Source of the DNA: Micromonospora sp. R77
GTDB taxonomy: Bacteria; Actinomycetota; Actinomycetes; Mycobacteriales; Micromonosporaceae
Assembly (NCBI RefSeq): GCF_022747945.1
Contig: NZ_JALDST010000001.1
Location: 3,968,001-4,032,000 of the forward strand
Direction: 5' to 3'
DNA length: 64,000 nucleotides
The notes under the pieces are model-generated. The model did not search any database. It was not told the origin of the DNA and worked only from the letters and a program-made list of their open reading frames with translations. Within the stretch, counting starts at the first letter, position 1. The number at the start of each line of letters is the position of its first letter. The position numbers were made by a program, and so were the translations under genes. Below, one piece after another: positions 48,276 through 55,574 of this stretch.

Positions 48276-48930
48276 GGCCGGCCCGGTCCGGCGGGCGGCG
48301 TCCGGGCCGGAGGTCGTCGTGCTGGCCCGGTTCCTCGCCGCGACGCGGGCCGAGGGGCCGGGCAACCGGACGGCCGTCTGGGTACAGGGCTGCGCGATCC
48401 GCTGCCCGGGCTGCTTCAATCCGCAGCTGTGGGGTTTCCGGGGCGGCGAGCGGACCACCCCGGCCGAGCTGGTACGGCGGGTGCTCGACGCGGACACCGA
48501 CGGGCTGACCCTGCTCGGCGGGGAACCCTTCGACCAGGCCGCCGCGCTGGCCGAGGTGGCCGCCGGGGTACGCCGGGCCGGCCGCTCGGTGATGACCTTC
48601 ACCGGCTACACCCGGGACGGGCTGCGCCGCGCGGTCGACAGCGGCCGGGAGGACGTGGCGGCGCTGCTGACCGAGACGGACCTGCTGGTCGCCGGCCCGT
48701 TCCGGGCCGACCTGATCGACACCGAGCGACCCTGGGTGGGCTCCACCAACCAGGAGTTCGCGCTGCTCACCGACCGGTTCCCGGACCTGCTCGACGACCT
48801 GCCGCGCACGCCGGACCGGGTCGAGGTCGTCGTCGACCCGACCGGCCGGGTCGCCGTCAACGGCTGGGCCGAGCTGGACGCGCTGGACGACCTGCTCGCG
48901 TCGGCGCAGCTGCGGACGGAGCGCCCCTGA
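48253..48930 (+). CDS. NrdG-like radical SAM protein
   Basis: The 225-aa protein has the cluster motif CAIRCPGCFNP (CxxxCxxC) close to the N-terminus, LTLLGGEPFDQ and a short TIM-barrel remnant. That is the size class of activating enzymes for anaerobic ribonucleotide reductase or pyruvate formate-lyase. No glycyl-radical enzyme is nearby, so its target is probably within this operon. ATG 48253 overlaps the preceding gene. Last gene of the locus. Confidence 0.85.
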   Translation: MDAYSISEAGPVRRAASGPEVVVLARFLAATRAEGPGNRTAVWVQGCAIRCPGCFNPQLWGFRGGERTTPAELVRRVLDADTDGLTLLGGEPFDQAAALAEVAAGVRRAGRSVMTFTGYTRDGLRRAVDSGREDVAALLTETDLLVAGPFRADLIDTERPWVGSTNQEFALLTDRFPDLLDDLPRTPDRVEVVVDPTGRVAVNGWAELDALDDLLASAQLRTERP

Positions 48931-48943
48931 CCGACCGGCCCTC

Positions 48944-49507
48944 CTACTCGGTGACCGGGAGCACGACCTCGTTGCGGCGCAGGAACCAGGGCTTCCACGG
49001 CGGGTCGAATCTCGCGTACCGGACGGCGCCGGTGGGGCTGAGGCCGGCGGCGGTGACCGCGTGGCCCAGCGCGGTGGCCCGCCGCTCGAACGCCTCCGTG
49101 GTCCACCGCCCGGAGAACCGGGCCGCGGCGGCGAGTTCCTCGGGAATCTCCCGGACGGTGATCCGCGGGTCCTCCGGCTCGGGGAGCGTCGCCGCGGAGA
49201 AGCCCGCCGGCATCACGAACCGCACCAGCCAACTGCCGGGTCGGTCGCCCTCCTCCTGGAGCACCGGGGCGGTCATCGCGATCTTCTGCGACCCGGTGGC
49301 CTCCTGCACCACCGGCGCGGTCATGCCGATCCGCCGGCGGGCCCGGTTCGCCCCGCCGATGTAGCCGGCCAACGGCCGGAACGCCTCGTTGCCGGCCCGG
49401 TCGAAGGGGCCCTCGACGCGGAACTCCGCGACCAGGTGGGACGGGTACCGGCGCAGCTCGAAGCCCGGATGCCGGGACACCACCCGGTACGGCTGCTGCT
49501 CGGTCAT
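48944..49507 (-). CDS. SOUL haem-binding family protein
   Basis: The 187-aa product is a single SOUL domain: YRVVSRHPGFELRRYPSHLVAEFRVEG, IGMTAPVVQEATGSQKIAMTAPVLQ, and WFLRRNEVVLPV at the end. Family members bind haem or tetrapyrroles. ATG 49507 follows GGGAGCGG. It stands alone and is convergent with the radical SAM gene 13 bp away. Confidence 0.88.
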   Translation of the reverse strand: MTEQQPYRVVSRHPGFELRRYPSHLVAEFRVEGPFDRAGNEAFRPLAGYIGGANRARRRIGMTAPVVQEATGSQKIAMTAPVLQEEGDRPGSWLVRFVMPAGFSAATLPEPEDPRITVREIPEELAAAARFSGRWTTEAFERRATALGHAVTAAGLSPTGAVRYARFDPPWKPWFLRRNEVVLPVTE

Positions 49508-49602
49508 GGTCCGCTCCCGCCTCGCGGTCTCGCCGGTCACGCTACCGGCCGGCACGTCCCCCGGCAGCGGAACGCAGCTGGGTCGGGAGAGACCACCAGA
49601 TT

Positions 49603-49628
49603 TGATACCATCTTTTCTGGATGTATCA
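49603..49628 (+). promoter_or_regulatory. Palindromic operator at the ATPase promoter
   Basis: TGATAC/GTATCA arms are separated by 14 bp of AT-rich sequence, ending 11 bp before the ATG at 49640. The local AT-richness suggests a promoter, and the short distance suggests a short-leader or leaderless mRNA and repression. Confidence 0.45.
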
Positions 49629-49639
49629 GGGGTGATTGC

Positions 49640-51064
49640 ATGGATGGCTTCGTCGGACGGACGCGGGAACTCGACCTCCTGAACGGGATGTTGGGGCGGG
49701 TCACCCGGGGCGGGCGTGCTGGACGCCCGGGGCGGGCACTGCTGATGCGGGGGCGACGCCGGGTCGGCAAGTCCCGGCTGGTCGAGGAGTTCGTGGAACG
49801 GGCCGACGTGCCACACCTGTTCTTCACCGCCTCGGCGCAACCCACCGTCGCCGCCGACCTCGAGCTCTTCGTCTCGGCTGCGGCCGGCTCGACGCTGCCC
49901 GGTGCCGCGCTGTTCGCCGGGCAGGCGCCGCAGAGCTGGGACGCCGCGCTCGCTCTGCTCGCCGCCGCACTGCCCAGCGATCGGCCGAGCGTGGTGGTGC
50001 TCGACGAGATGCCCTATCTGATCGCCACCGACCCCGGGTTCGAGGGCACCTTGCAGAAGATCTTCGACCGGGAGCTGTCCCGACGGCCGGTTCTGCTCAT
50101 CTGCATCGGGTCCGACCTCGCGATGATGGAGGCGCTGAACGACTACGGCAGACCGTTCCACCAGCGGGCAACCGAGATGGTCGTACCGCCCTTGAGCCCC
50201 CACGACGTGGGCGAGATGCTCGACCTGCCAGCTGCCGAGGCCTTCGACGCCTACCTCGTCACCGGCGGCCTGCCGCTGATCCTCGATGAATGGTCGCTCG
50301 GTGGCTCGCTGCACGACTATCTCGCGAGCGCCGTCACCGACCCCACGTCCGCGCTGCTGGTGAGCGGGGAACGGGCGCTCGCCGCCGAGTTCCCGCCGCA
50401 GTCCCAGGCGGCGCTGGTCCTCCGGGCCATCGGGTCCGGGGAACGCACCTTCTCGTCCATCGCCCGCGCTGCCGGTGGCATGTCGCAGGCGTCACTCATC
50501 CGTGCCCTGCGGTTGCTGGCCGACAAGCGGATCGTCGACGTCGTGCTTCCTCTCTCCACGCAGCCGTCCAGGGAGACGAGATACCTCATCGCCGATCCGT
50601 ACCTGCGGTTCTGGCTCTCGTTTCTCGGCCCGTGGCTGCCCGAGATCGAGCGGGGGCGCGGCGACCTGACCCTCGCCCGGATCACCTCCTCCTGGACCGC
50701 GTGGCGGGGGCGGGCCATCGAACCGGTGGTACGTGAGTCACTGCGGCGGCTGCCCGCCGGTCTGCTGCCCGAGGAGGCGGCGGTGATCGGCGGCTACTGG
50801 ACGCGGACCAACGATCCCGAGATCGACCTGGTGGGCGCCGACCGGGCCCCGGTGGCCCGGAGCATCACCTTCGTCGGGTCGATCAAGTGGCTGGAGCACG
50901 GTCCGTTCGACACTCACGACCTGGGTCGGCTGCTGCTGCACCGCTCCCGGCTCCCCGGTGCGGACGAGCGGACCGGGCTGGTTGCCGTGTCCCGCAGCGG
51001 GCGGGCCGTCGAGGGCGTCACCCTGCTGACCCCGGAGGACCTGCTGACCGCCTGGGGTGATTGA
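49640..51064 (+). CDS. ATPase with DUF234-like C-terminal domain
   Basis: The 474-aa protein has an N-terminal AAA/STAND ATPase (FVGRTREL; RGRRRVGKSRLVEEF; VVVLDEMPYL) and a winged-helix region (ERTFSSIARAAGGMSQASLIRALRLL). The C-terminal DUF234-like PD-(D/E)XK-fold domain retains EIDLVGAD, but the usual ExK reads GSIKW, so the nuclease is probably inactive. Family members are widespread in archaea and actinobacteria with unknown function. A palindromic operator lies immediately upstream. Confidence 0.8.
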   Translation: MDGFVGRTRELDLLNGMLGRVTRGGRAGRPGRALLMRGRRRVGKSRLVEEFVERADVPHLFFTASAQPTVAADLELFVSAAAGSTLPGAALFAGQAPQSWDAALALLAAALPSDRPSVVVLDEMPYLIATDPGFEGTLQKIFDRELSRRPVLLICIGSDLAMMEALNDYGRPFHQRATEMVVPPLSPHDVGEMLDLPAAEAFDAYLVTGGLPLILDEWSLGGSLHDYLASAVTDPTSALLVSGERALAAEFPPQSQAALVLRAIGSGERTFSSIARAAGGMSQASLIRALRLLADKRIVDVVLPLSTQPSRETRYLIADPYLRFWLSFLGPWLPEIERGRGDLTLARITSSWTAWRGRAIEPVVRESLRRLPAGLLPEEAAVIGGYWTRTNDPEIDLVGADRAPVARSITFVGSIKWLEHGPFDTHDLGRLLLHRSRLPGADERTGLVAVSRSGRAVEGVTLLTPEDLLTAWGD

Positions 51065-51151
51065 ACTCCTGCCGGCCGGGGCCCGTACCACTGGGCGAGG
51101 ATGTGGTGCGGCGGGTCAGCCGCACCGCTGCCGAGCTGCGGGAGGCCTGCC

Positions 51152-51610
51152 GTGCGAGTTGGTGAGCAGTCGACGGATCCCATCGATCAGATTCTGGGCG
51201 AGGTGCCGGTCCCGGCCACCCTCACCCCCGAGGACGTCCGGCTCGCGGTCCGGGCGGTGGTGGTGCACGCCGCAGAGGAATGGCCCGCCGGACCGAAGTG
51301 CCGCAACGACGGCGCCGCATACCCTTGCCGGCTGCACCGGTGGGGCCGGCGCGTGTTGACGGCCCACGGCCTCAACGAACGCCAGATCGACGCGCTGGTG
51401 CAGCACGGCAACCCGTTCGTGCACGTACCCTTCCCGTTCGTGCTGACCGGGTCGGGGGCCAGGCGGCCCACGACCCCGGTCACCCCGTCCCCGCGCGGCC
51501 AGGCCGGCCGGGTCGCCGCACCTGTAGTGCGGCCCGCGATCCGGCCCGGCGGGACCGGCCGGCCGGTGGCACCCCCCGCCACCCGGCCGCGCTGGCCCCG
51601 GGCGAGCTGA
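51152..51610 (+). CDS. Conserved Cys-containing protein with basic tail (paralogue B)
   Basis: The 152-aa protein carries the same core as the ORFs at 9555 and 62086: DVRLAVRAVVVHAAEEWPAGPKCRNDG, then YPCRLHRWGRRVLTAHGL and IDALVQHGNP. It adds a Pro/Arg-rich, low-complexity tail. GTG 51152 follows GGAGG at ideal spacing. The conserved Cys pair and RWGRRVL helix suggest a small binding module. Function unknown. Confidence 0.75.
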   Translation: MRVGEQSTDPIDQILGEVPVPATLTPEDVRLAVRAVVVHAAEEWPAGPKCRNDGAAYPCRLHRWGRRVLTAHGLNERQIDALVQHGNPFVHVPFPFVLTGSGARRPTTPVTPSPRGQAGRVAAPVVRPAIRPGGTGRPVAPPATRPRWPRAS

Positions 51611-51797
51611 CGACCCTGTCGCGGCGCGTCCCGGGGCGAACCGGCGGCGGTCCGGCGCGGGAACCCCCCACTCCCACGCCGGGCCGCCGTCGGCGAAGGT
51701 GACGCGAAACGCCGTACGGGGACACCCAGGGTCATACCGCCTCGTCGCACCGGCCGGGTAACGTCTCCGCCGGGCTCTGCTGACGGGGGAGGTGGGC

Positions 51798-52439
51798 GTG
51801 GCGCGCGGTGGTGTCTTCTGCATCGAGGGACAGTGGCACCGGGACCTCAACGAGCGGGGTTCCGTGCTCCCCACCCTGGAACTGCTCGAACGGCTGGGCC
51901 GGATCCGGTTCATCCACAAGGACGCGGCCACCCGCGACGAGCTCTTCTACTTCCTGGACCGCTGGCTGCTCAAGCAGTACGCCGACTACCGGGTCGGCTT
52001 CTTCGCCATGCACGGCGAACCGAGCCGGCTCTGCCTCACCGACTGGGACTCCGTCGACCTGACCGACGTCGCCGAACGGATGGCCGGCCGCTGCGACGGT
52101 CGACGGCTCTATTTCGGCAGTTGTTCGGTGCTGCGCGCCTCCGACGCCACGCTGCGCGACTTCCTCGACGTGACCGGCGCGGCGCTGATCTGCGGCTTCA
52201 CCCGGGAGGTCGACTGGGTCGAGTCCGCCGCCTTCGAGACCGTGCTGCTCGACGTGCTCGCCAACGGCCAGCGGCACAACGCCGCCGAGCTGCGGATGGG
52301 CTCGGCGCACTGGGCGCCGCTCGCGTCGTACCTCGGCTTCCGGGTGATCTATGCCAACGGCCGGGCGTGGCGGCCGGCGACCCGGCCCCGGGTGCCGGCG
52401 CAGACCGCGCCGCGCCGCGCCGCCGGCCGTCCCCGCTGA
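51798..52439 (+). CDS. Putative caspase-like (His/Cys dyad) protein
   Basis: The 213-aa protein has VFCIEGQWHRDL near the start, GFFAMHGEP at about 75 and RLYFGSCSVL at about 105. The ordering His-Gly then Gly-Ser-Cys fits a clan CD (caspase/CHAT-like) dyad. It resembles a small actinobacterial family recalled as DUF6642. GTG 51798 is preferred because GGGGGAGG precedes it; GTG 51792 is possible. There is no partner effector gene next to it, so the target is unknown. Confidence 0.65.
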   Translation: MARGGVFCIEGQWHRDLNERGSVLPTLELLERLGRIRFIHKDAATRDELFYFLDRWLLKQYADYRVGFFAMHGEPSRLCLTDWDSVDLTDVAERMAGRCDGRRLYFGSCSVLRASDATLRDFLDVTGAALICGFTREVDWVESAAFETVLLDVLANGQRHNAAELRMGSAHWAPLASYLGFRVIYANGRAWRPATRPRVPAQTAPRRAAGRPR

Positions 52440-52498
52440 CGCCGCACGCCCCGGGCCGGACCCGGCGGTCCGCCCGGCGGCCTGGTAGAACCAGGGAC

Positions 52499-52963
52499 AT
52501 GGCACGCAGCATCGCGAGCAACACCCGGGTCGACCGGGCCGCCCTGATCGACTTCCTCCGCCCCCGGCACAAGGTCATCCTGATCACCACCCGGTCCGAC
52601 GGCCGGCCGCAGTCCTCGCCGGTCTCCTGCGGGGTGGACGCCGAGGGCCGGCTGGTGATCTCCACCTATCCGGAACGGGCGAAGGTGACGAACATCCGGC
52701 GCGACCCCCGGGTCTCCGCCTGCGTGCTCTCCGACGACTGGAACGGGCCGTGGGTGCAGGTCGACGGCACCGCCGAGGTGCTCGACCTGCCCGAGGCGCT
52801 GGAGCCGCTGGTCGACTACTTCCGCAGCATCTCCGGTGAACACCCCGACTGGGACGAGTACCGGGCGGCGATGGTGCAGCAGGGCAAGTCGCTGATCCGG
52901 GTCACCGTCGATGCCTGGGGCCCGATCGCCACCGGCGGCTTCCCGGCCCGGCTCGCCGACTGA
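52499..52963 (+). CDS. PPOX-class F420-dependent oxidoreductase
   Basis: The 154-aa split-barrel protein of the PNPOx-like/F420 family has LITTRSDGRPQSSPVSCGVDAEGRLVISTYPERAKVTNIRRDPRVSACVLSD, the usual nucleotide-binding strand order. Actinobacteria hold many such F420 enzymes, each with an undefined substrate. ATG 52499 is clear. It is convergent with the NAD(P)-binding gene 3 bp away. Confidence 0.88.
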   Translation: MARSIASNTRVDRAALIDFLRPRHKVILITTRSDGRPQSSPVSCGVDAEGRLVISTYPERAKVTNIRRDPRVSACVLSDDWNGPWVQVDGTAEVLDLPEALEPLVDYFRSISGEHPDWDEYRAAMVQQGKSLIRVTVDAWGPIATGGFPARLAD

Positions 52964-52966
52964 GGG

Positions 52967-53608
52967 TCAGTACGCGGCGGTGAACCGGGCGTTCGGGAAG
53001 CGCGGACTCTCGATCTCGTCCACGATCGCCACCGCCAGGTCCTCGTAGGTGAGCACCGACCGGCCCTGCGCGTCCGTCACCGGCTGGTCGGTGCCGGTGC
53101 GGTAGTGGCCGGTCCGCTCGCCCGGGTGGAACTCCAGCGGCGGCGGCGAGACGTACGTCCAGGTCACCCCGTCGGCCGAGGAGCGGTAGACGGCCAGTGC
53201 GTCGGCCTGACCCTCCGCCGAGTCCCGGTACTCCGCCGGGAAGTCCGGCTCGTCCAGGAACGGAGTGCCCTTCGCGGTCAGCAGCGTCGCACCGCCCCCC
53301 ACGTGGATCACCCGGGGCGGGTCGGGCAGCTCCCGCAGGGTGTCCACCAGCGTCCGGGCCGCGTCCCCCCACAGCTCCCGCTCGCCGCCCCCGATCGCCA
53401 CCACGAACACGTCGGCGTCCTCGGCCAGCTCCCGTACGCTCCGCGCGGAGGTCGCGTCGCCGGTGACCGTACGCACGCCCGGCGGCAGATAGCTGGTCGC
53501 CTCGGGACGGCGTACCGCCGCGGTGACCCGGTGCCCCCGCTCGAGGGCCTCGGCGGTGATCCGCGACCCGGCGGTCCCGCCCGCGCCGAACACGACGATG
53601 TTGCTCAT
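52967..53608 (-). CDS. NAD(P)-binding atypical SDR protein
   Basis: The 213-aa protein has an N-terminal NAD(P) motif VVFGAGGTAGSRITAEALERGHRV (GxxGxxG), then VFVVAIGGGE and a middle VIHVGGGATLL. It lacks the YxxxK catalytic pair, as usual for NmrA-like or atypical SDR5 proteins that act as redox sensors or reductases. ATG 53608 is unambiguous. Confidence 0.85.
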   Translation of the reverse strand: MSNIVVFGAGGTAGSRITAEALERGHRVTAAVRRPEATSYLPPGVRTVTGDATSARSVRELAEDADVFVVAIGGGERELWGDAARTLVDTLRELPDPPRVIHVGGGATLLTAKGTPFLDEPDFPAEYRDSAEGQADALAVYRSSADGVTWTYVSPPPLEFHPGERTGHYRTGTDQPVTDAQGRSVLTYEDLAVAIVDEIESPRFPNARFTAAY

Positions 53609-53679
53609 GCCCCCAGGCTAGGGATCCGACCGCCCGACGGGTGCCGTTCCGCCGATCCGGGCGGCACCGCCGGTCCGGG

Positions 53680-54912
53680 TCAGTCGACCAGCGCGGAATA
53701 GACGAGCTGACGCAGCTGCGCGCGCAGCGGATAGGTGCTCGACGGCATGAGCTGGGTGAACAGCAGCGCCGTGACCTCCTCCACCGGGTCCACCCAGAAG
53801 GCCGTGCTGGCCAGGCCACCCCAGTAGTACTCGCCGACGCTGCTCGGCACCCGGGACGGCACCGGGTCCTGCACCACCGCGAAGCCGAGACCGAAGCCGA
53901 TCCCGTCGAGGATCGTCTCGGAGAACCCGTCGGGGGCGAACGAGGCCAGGTCACGGCCGCCGGGCAGGTGGTTGCGGGTCATGAAACGCACCGTGCGCGG
54001 CCCGAGCAGGCGGACCCCGTCCAGTTCGCCGCCGCGCAGCAGGAACTGGGTGAACCGGTGGTAGTCGGCGGCCGTGGAGACCAGCCCGCCACCGCCGGAG
54101 AGGCAGTCGGGCTCGGTAAGCGCGTACCGGCCGATCTCGTCGGCGCGGACCGCCTGCCCGGTCGCCGGGTGCGGCGTGTAGAGGGCGGCGAGCCGCTTCG
54201 CGTCCGGCTCCTCGACCCACCAGCGGGTGTCGGCCATGCCGAGCGGCCGGAGGATCCGCTCGGTGAAGAAGGCGTCCAGGCGCTGCCCGGACACCACCTC
54301 GACCAGCCGGCCCAGCACGTCGGTGGACACGCCGTAGTTCCAGCTCGTGCCGGGCTGGAACAGCAGCGGCAGCCGGGCCATGCCCCGGGACGCCTCGGCC
54401 AGGTCCGCGCCGGCCGGCACCCCCAGGTCGAAGCCCGCCCGCCGGTAGAGGCCGTCGACCACCGAGGTCTGGGCGAAGCCGTACGTCAGGCCGGCGGTGT
54501 GGGTGAGCAGGTGCCAGACCCGCACCGGCTCGACCGCCGGCACCGTGTACGGCTTGAGCACCGACCCCTTGTCATAGACCCGGACGTCGGCGAACTCCGG
54601 CAGCCAGCGGCTGATCGGGTCGGTCAGCTCGAACCGGCCCTCCTCCCAGAGCATCATCGCGGCGACCGAGGTGATCGGCTTGGTCATCGAGTAGATGCGC
54701 CAGAGGGTGTCCGACTCGACGGGGCTGCCCGCCTCCCGGTCCCGCAGGCCGTAGGTGGCCGAGTGGGCGACCTCGCCCCGGCGGGTGACCACGATCTGCC
54801 AGCCGGCGAGCCGGCCGTCGTCGACGTACGCGCCGAAGTGCTCGTCGATCCGCGCCAGTCGGGCGGGGTCGAAGCCGATACGGTCCGGGTCGGTGCTCAC
54901 TGCCAGGCTCAC
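53680..54912 (-). CDS. Class C beta-lactamase-family serine hydrolase
   Basis: In this 410-aa protein the SxxK site is IYSMTKPITSV, the Tyr site is WNYGVSTDVLG (YxN-type, here YGV), and HLLTHTAGLTYGF is typical of esterases of family VIII. No signal peptide is seen. It may be an esterase or a carboxypeptidase-like enzyme rather than a resistance enzyme. ATG 54912 lies 65 bp from the divergent pentapeptide gene. Confidence 0.85.
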   Translation of the reverse strand: MSLAVSTDPDRIGFDPARLARIDEHFGAYVDDGRLAGWQIVVTRRGEVAHSATYGLRDREAGSPVESDTLWRIYSMTKPITSVAAMMLWEEGRFELTDPISRWLPEFADVRVYDKGSVLKPYTVPAVEPVRVWHLLTHTAGLTYGFAQTSVVDGLYRRAGFDLGVPAGADLAEASRGMARLPLLFQPGTSWNYGVSTDVLGRLVEVVSGQRLDAFFTERILRPLGMADTRWWVEEPDAKRLAALYTPHPATGQAVRADEIGRYALTEPDCLSGGGGLVSTAADYHRFTQFLLRGGELDGVRLLGPRTVRFMTRNHLPGGRDLASFAPDGFSETILDGIGFGLGFAVVQDPVPSRVPSSVGEYYWGGLASTAFWVDPVEEVTALLFTQLMPSSTYPLRAQLRQLVYSALVD

Positions 54913-54977
54913 CCCGCCGACGCTACTAGCCGGTACGGCAGCCGGGAAGTGTCGGCCGGCACCACTAGTCTGGGCCG

Positions 54978-55571
54978 ATGCCGGAGCCCACCGAGGACGT
55001 CACCTACCGTGACCAGGACTGGTACGCCGAAGAGCTGGTCGACCGGCACTTCGTCCGCTGTGAGTTCTTCCACGTCGACCTCACCGAGGCGGTCAGCCGG
55101 GGTGCGGTCTTCACCGAGTGCGTCTTCGGCAACGTCGCCTTCAACGCGTCCCGGCACACCGACTCGGCCTTCACCCGCTGCACGTTCAGGCGGTGCAACT
55201 TCTTCGAGGCCGAGTTCACCGGCTGCAAGCTGGTCGGCAGCAGCTTCGACCAGTGCGACCTGCGACCGCTGCGGGTCGACGGCGGCGACTGGTCCTTCGT
55301 CGCGCTGCCCGGCGCCGACCTGCGCGGCGTACGGATCAGCGACGTCCGCCTGCGGGAGGCCGACCTGACCCGGGTCAACCTCACCGACGCCACGGTCACC
55401 GGGGTCGACCTCTCCGGCGCGCAGCTCGACGGCGCCCGGCTGGCCGGGGCGGACCTGCGGGGCAGCGACCTCACCGGGCTCGACCCGACGGCGGTGCAGC
55501 GGGCCGGCGCGGTCATCGACGCCGAGCAGGCGGTCGTGCTGGCCCGGGCGCTCGGTTTCGACATCCGCTGA
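54978..55571 (+). CDS. Pentapeptide repeat protein
   Basis: The 197-aa protein has repeated A/C-(D/N)-L/F-type units: FVRCEFFHVDLTE, FTRCTFRRCNFFEAEFTGCKL, and then ADLTRVNLTDATVTGVDLSGAQLDGARL, which form a right-handed quadrilateral beta-helix. Relatives include DNA-mimicking Qnr/MfpA proteins that protect gyrase, but many are unrelated to that. Cys is frequent in the first half. It is convergent with the large membrane protein gene, 3 bp apart. Confidence 0.88.
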   Translation: MPEPTEDVTYRDQDWYAEELVDRHFVRCEFFHVDLTEAVSRGAVFTECVFGNVAFNASRHTDSAFTRCTFRRCNFFEAEFTGCKLVGSSFDQCDLRPLRVDGGDWSFVALPGADLRGVRISDVRLREADLTRVNLTDATVTGVDLSGAQLDGARLAGADLRGSDLTGLDPTAVQRAGAVIDAEQAVVLARALGFDIR

Positions 55572-55574
55572 CGC

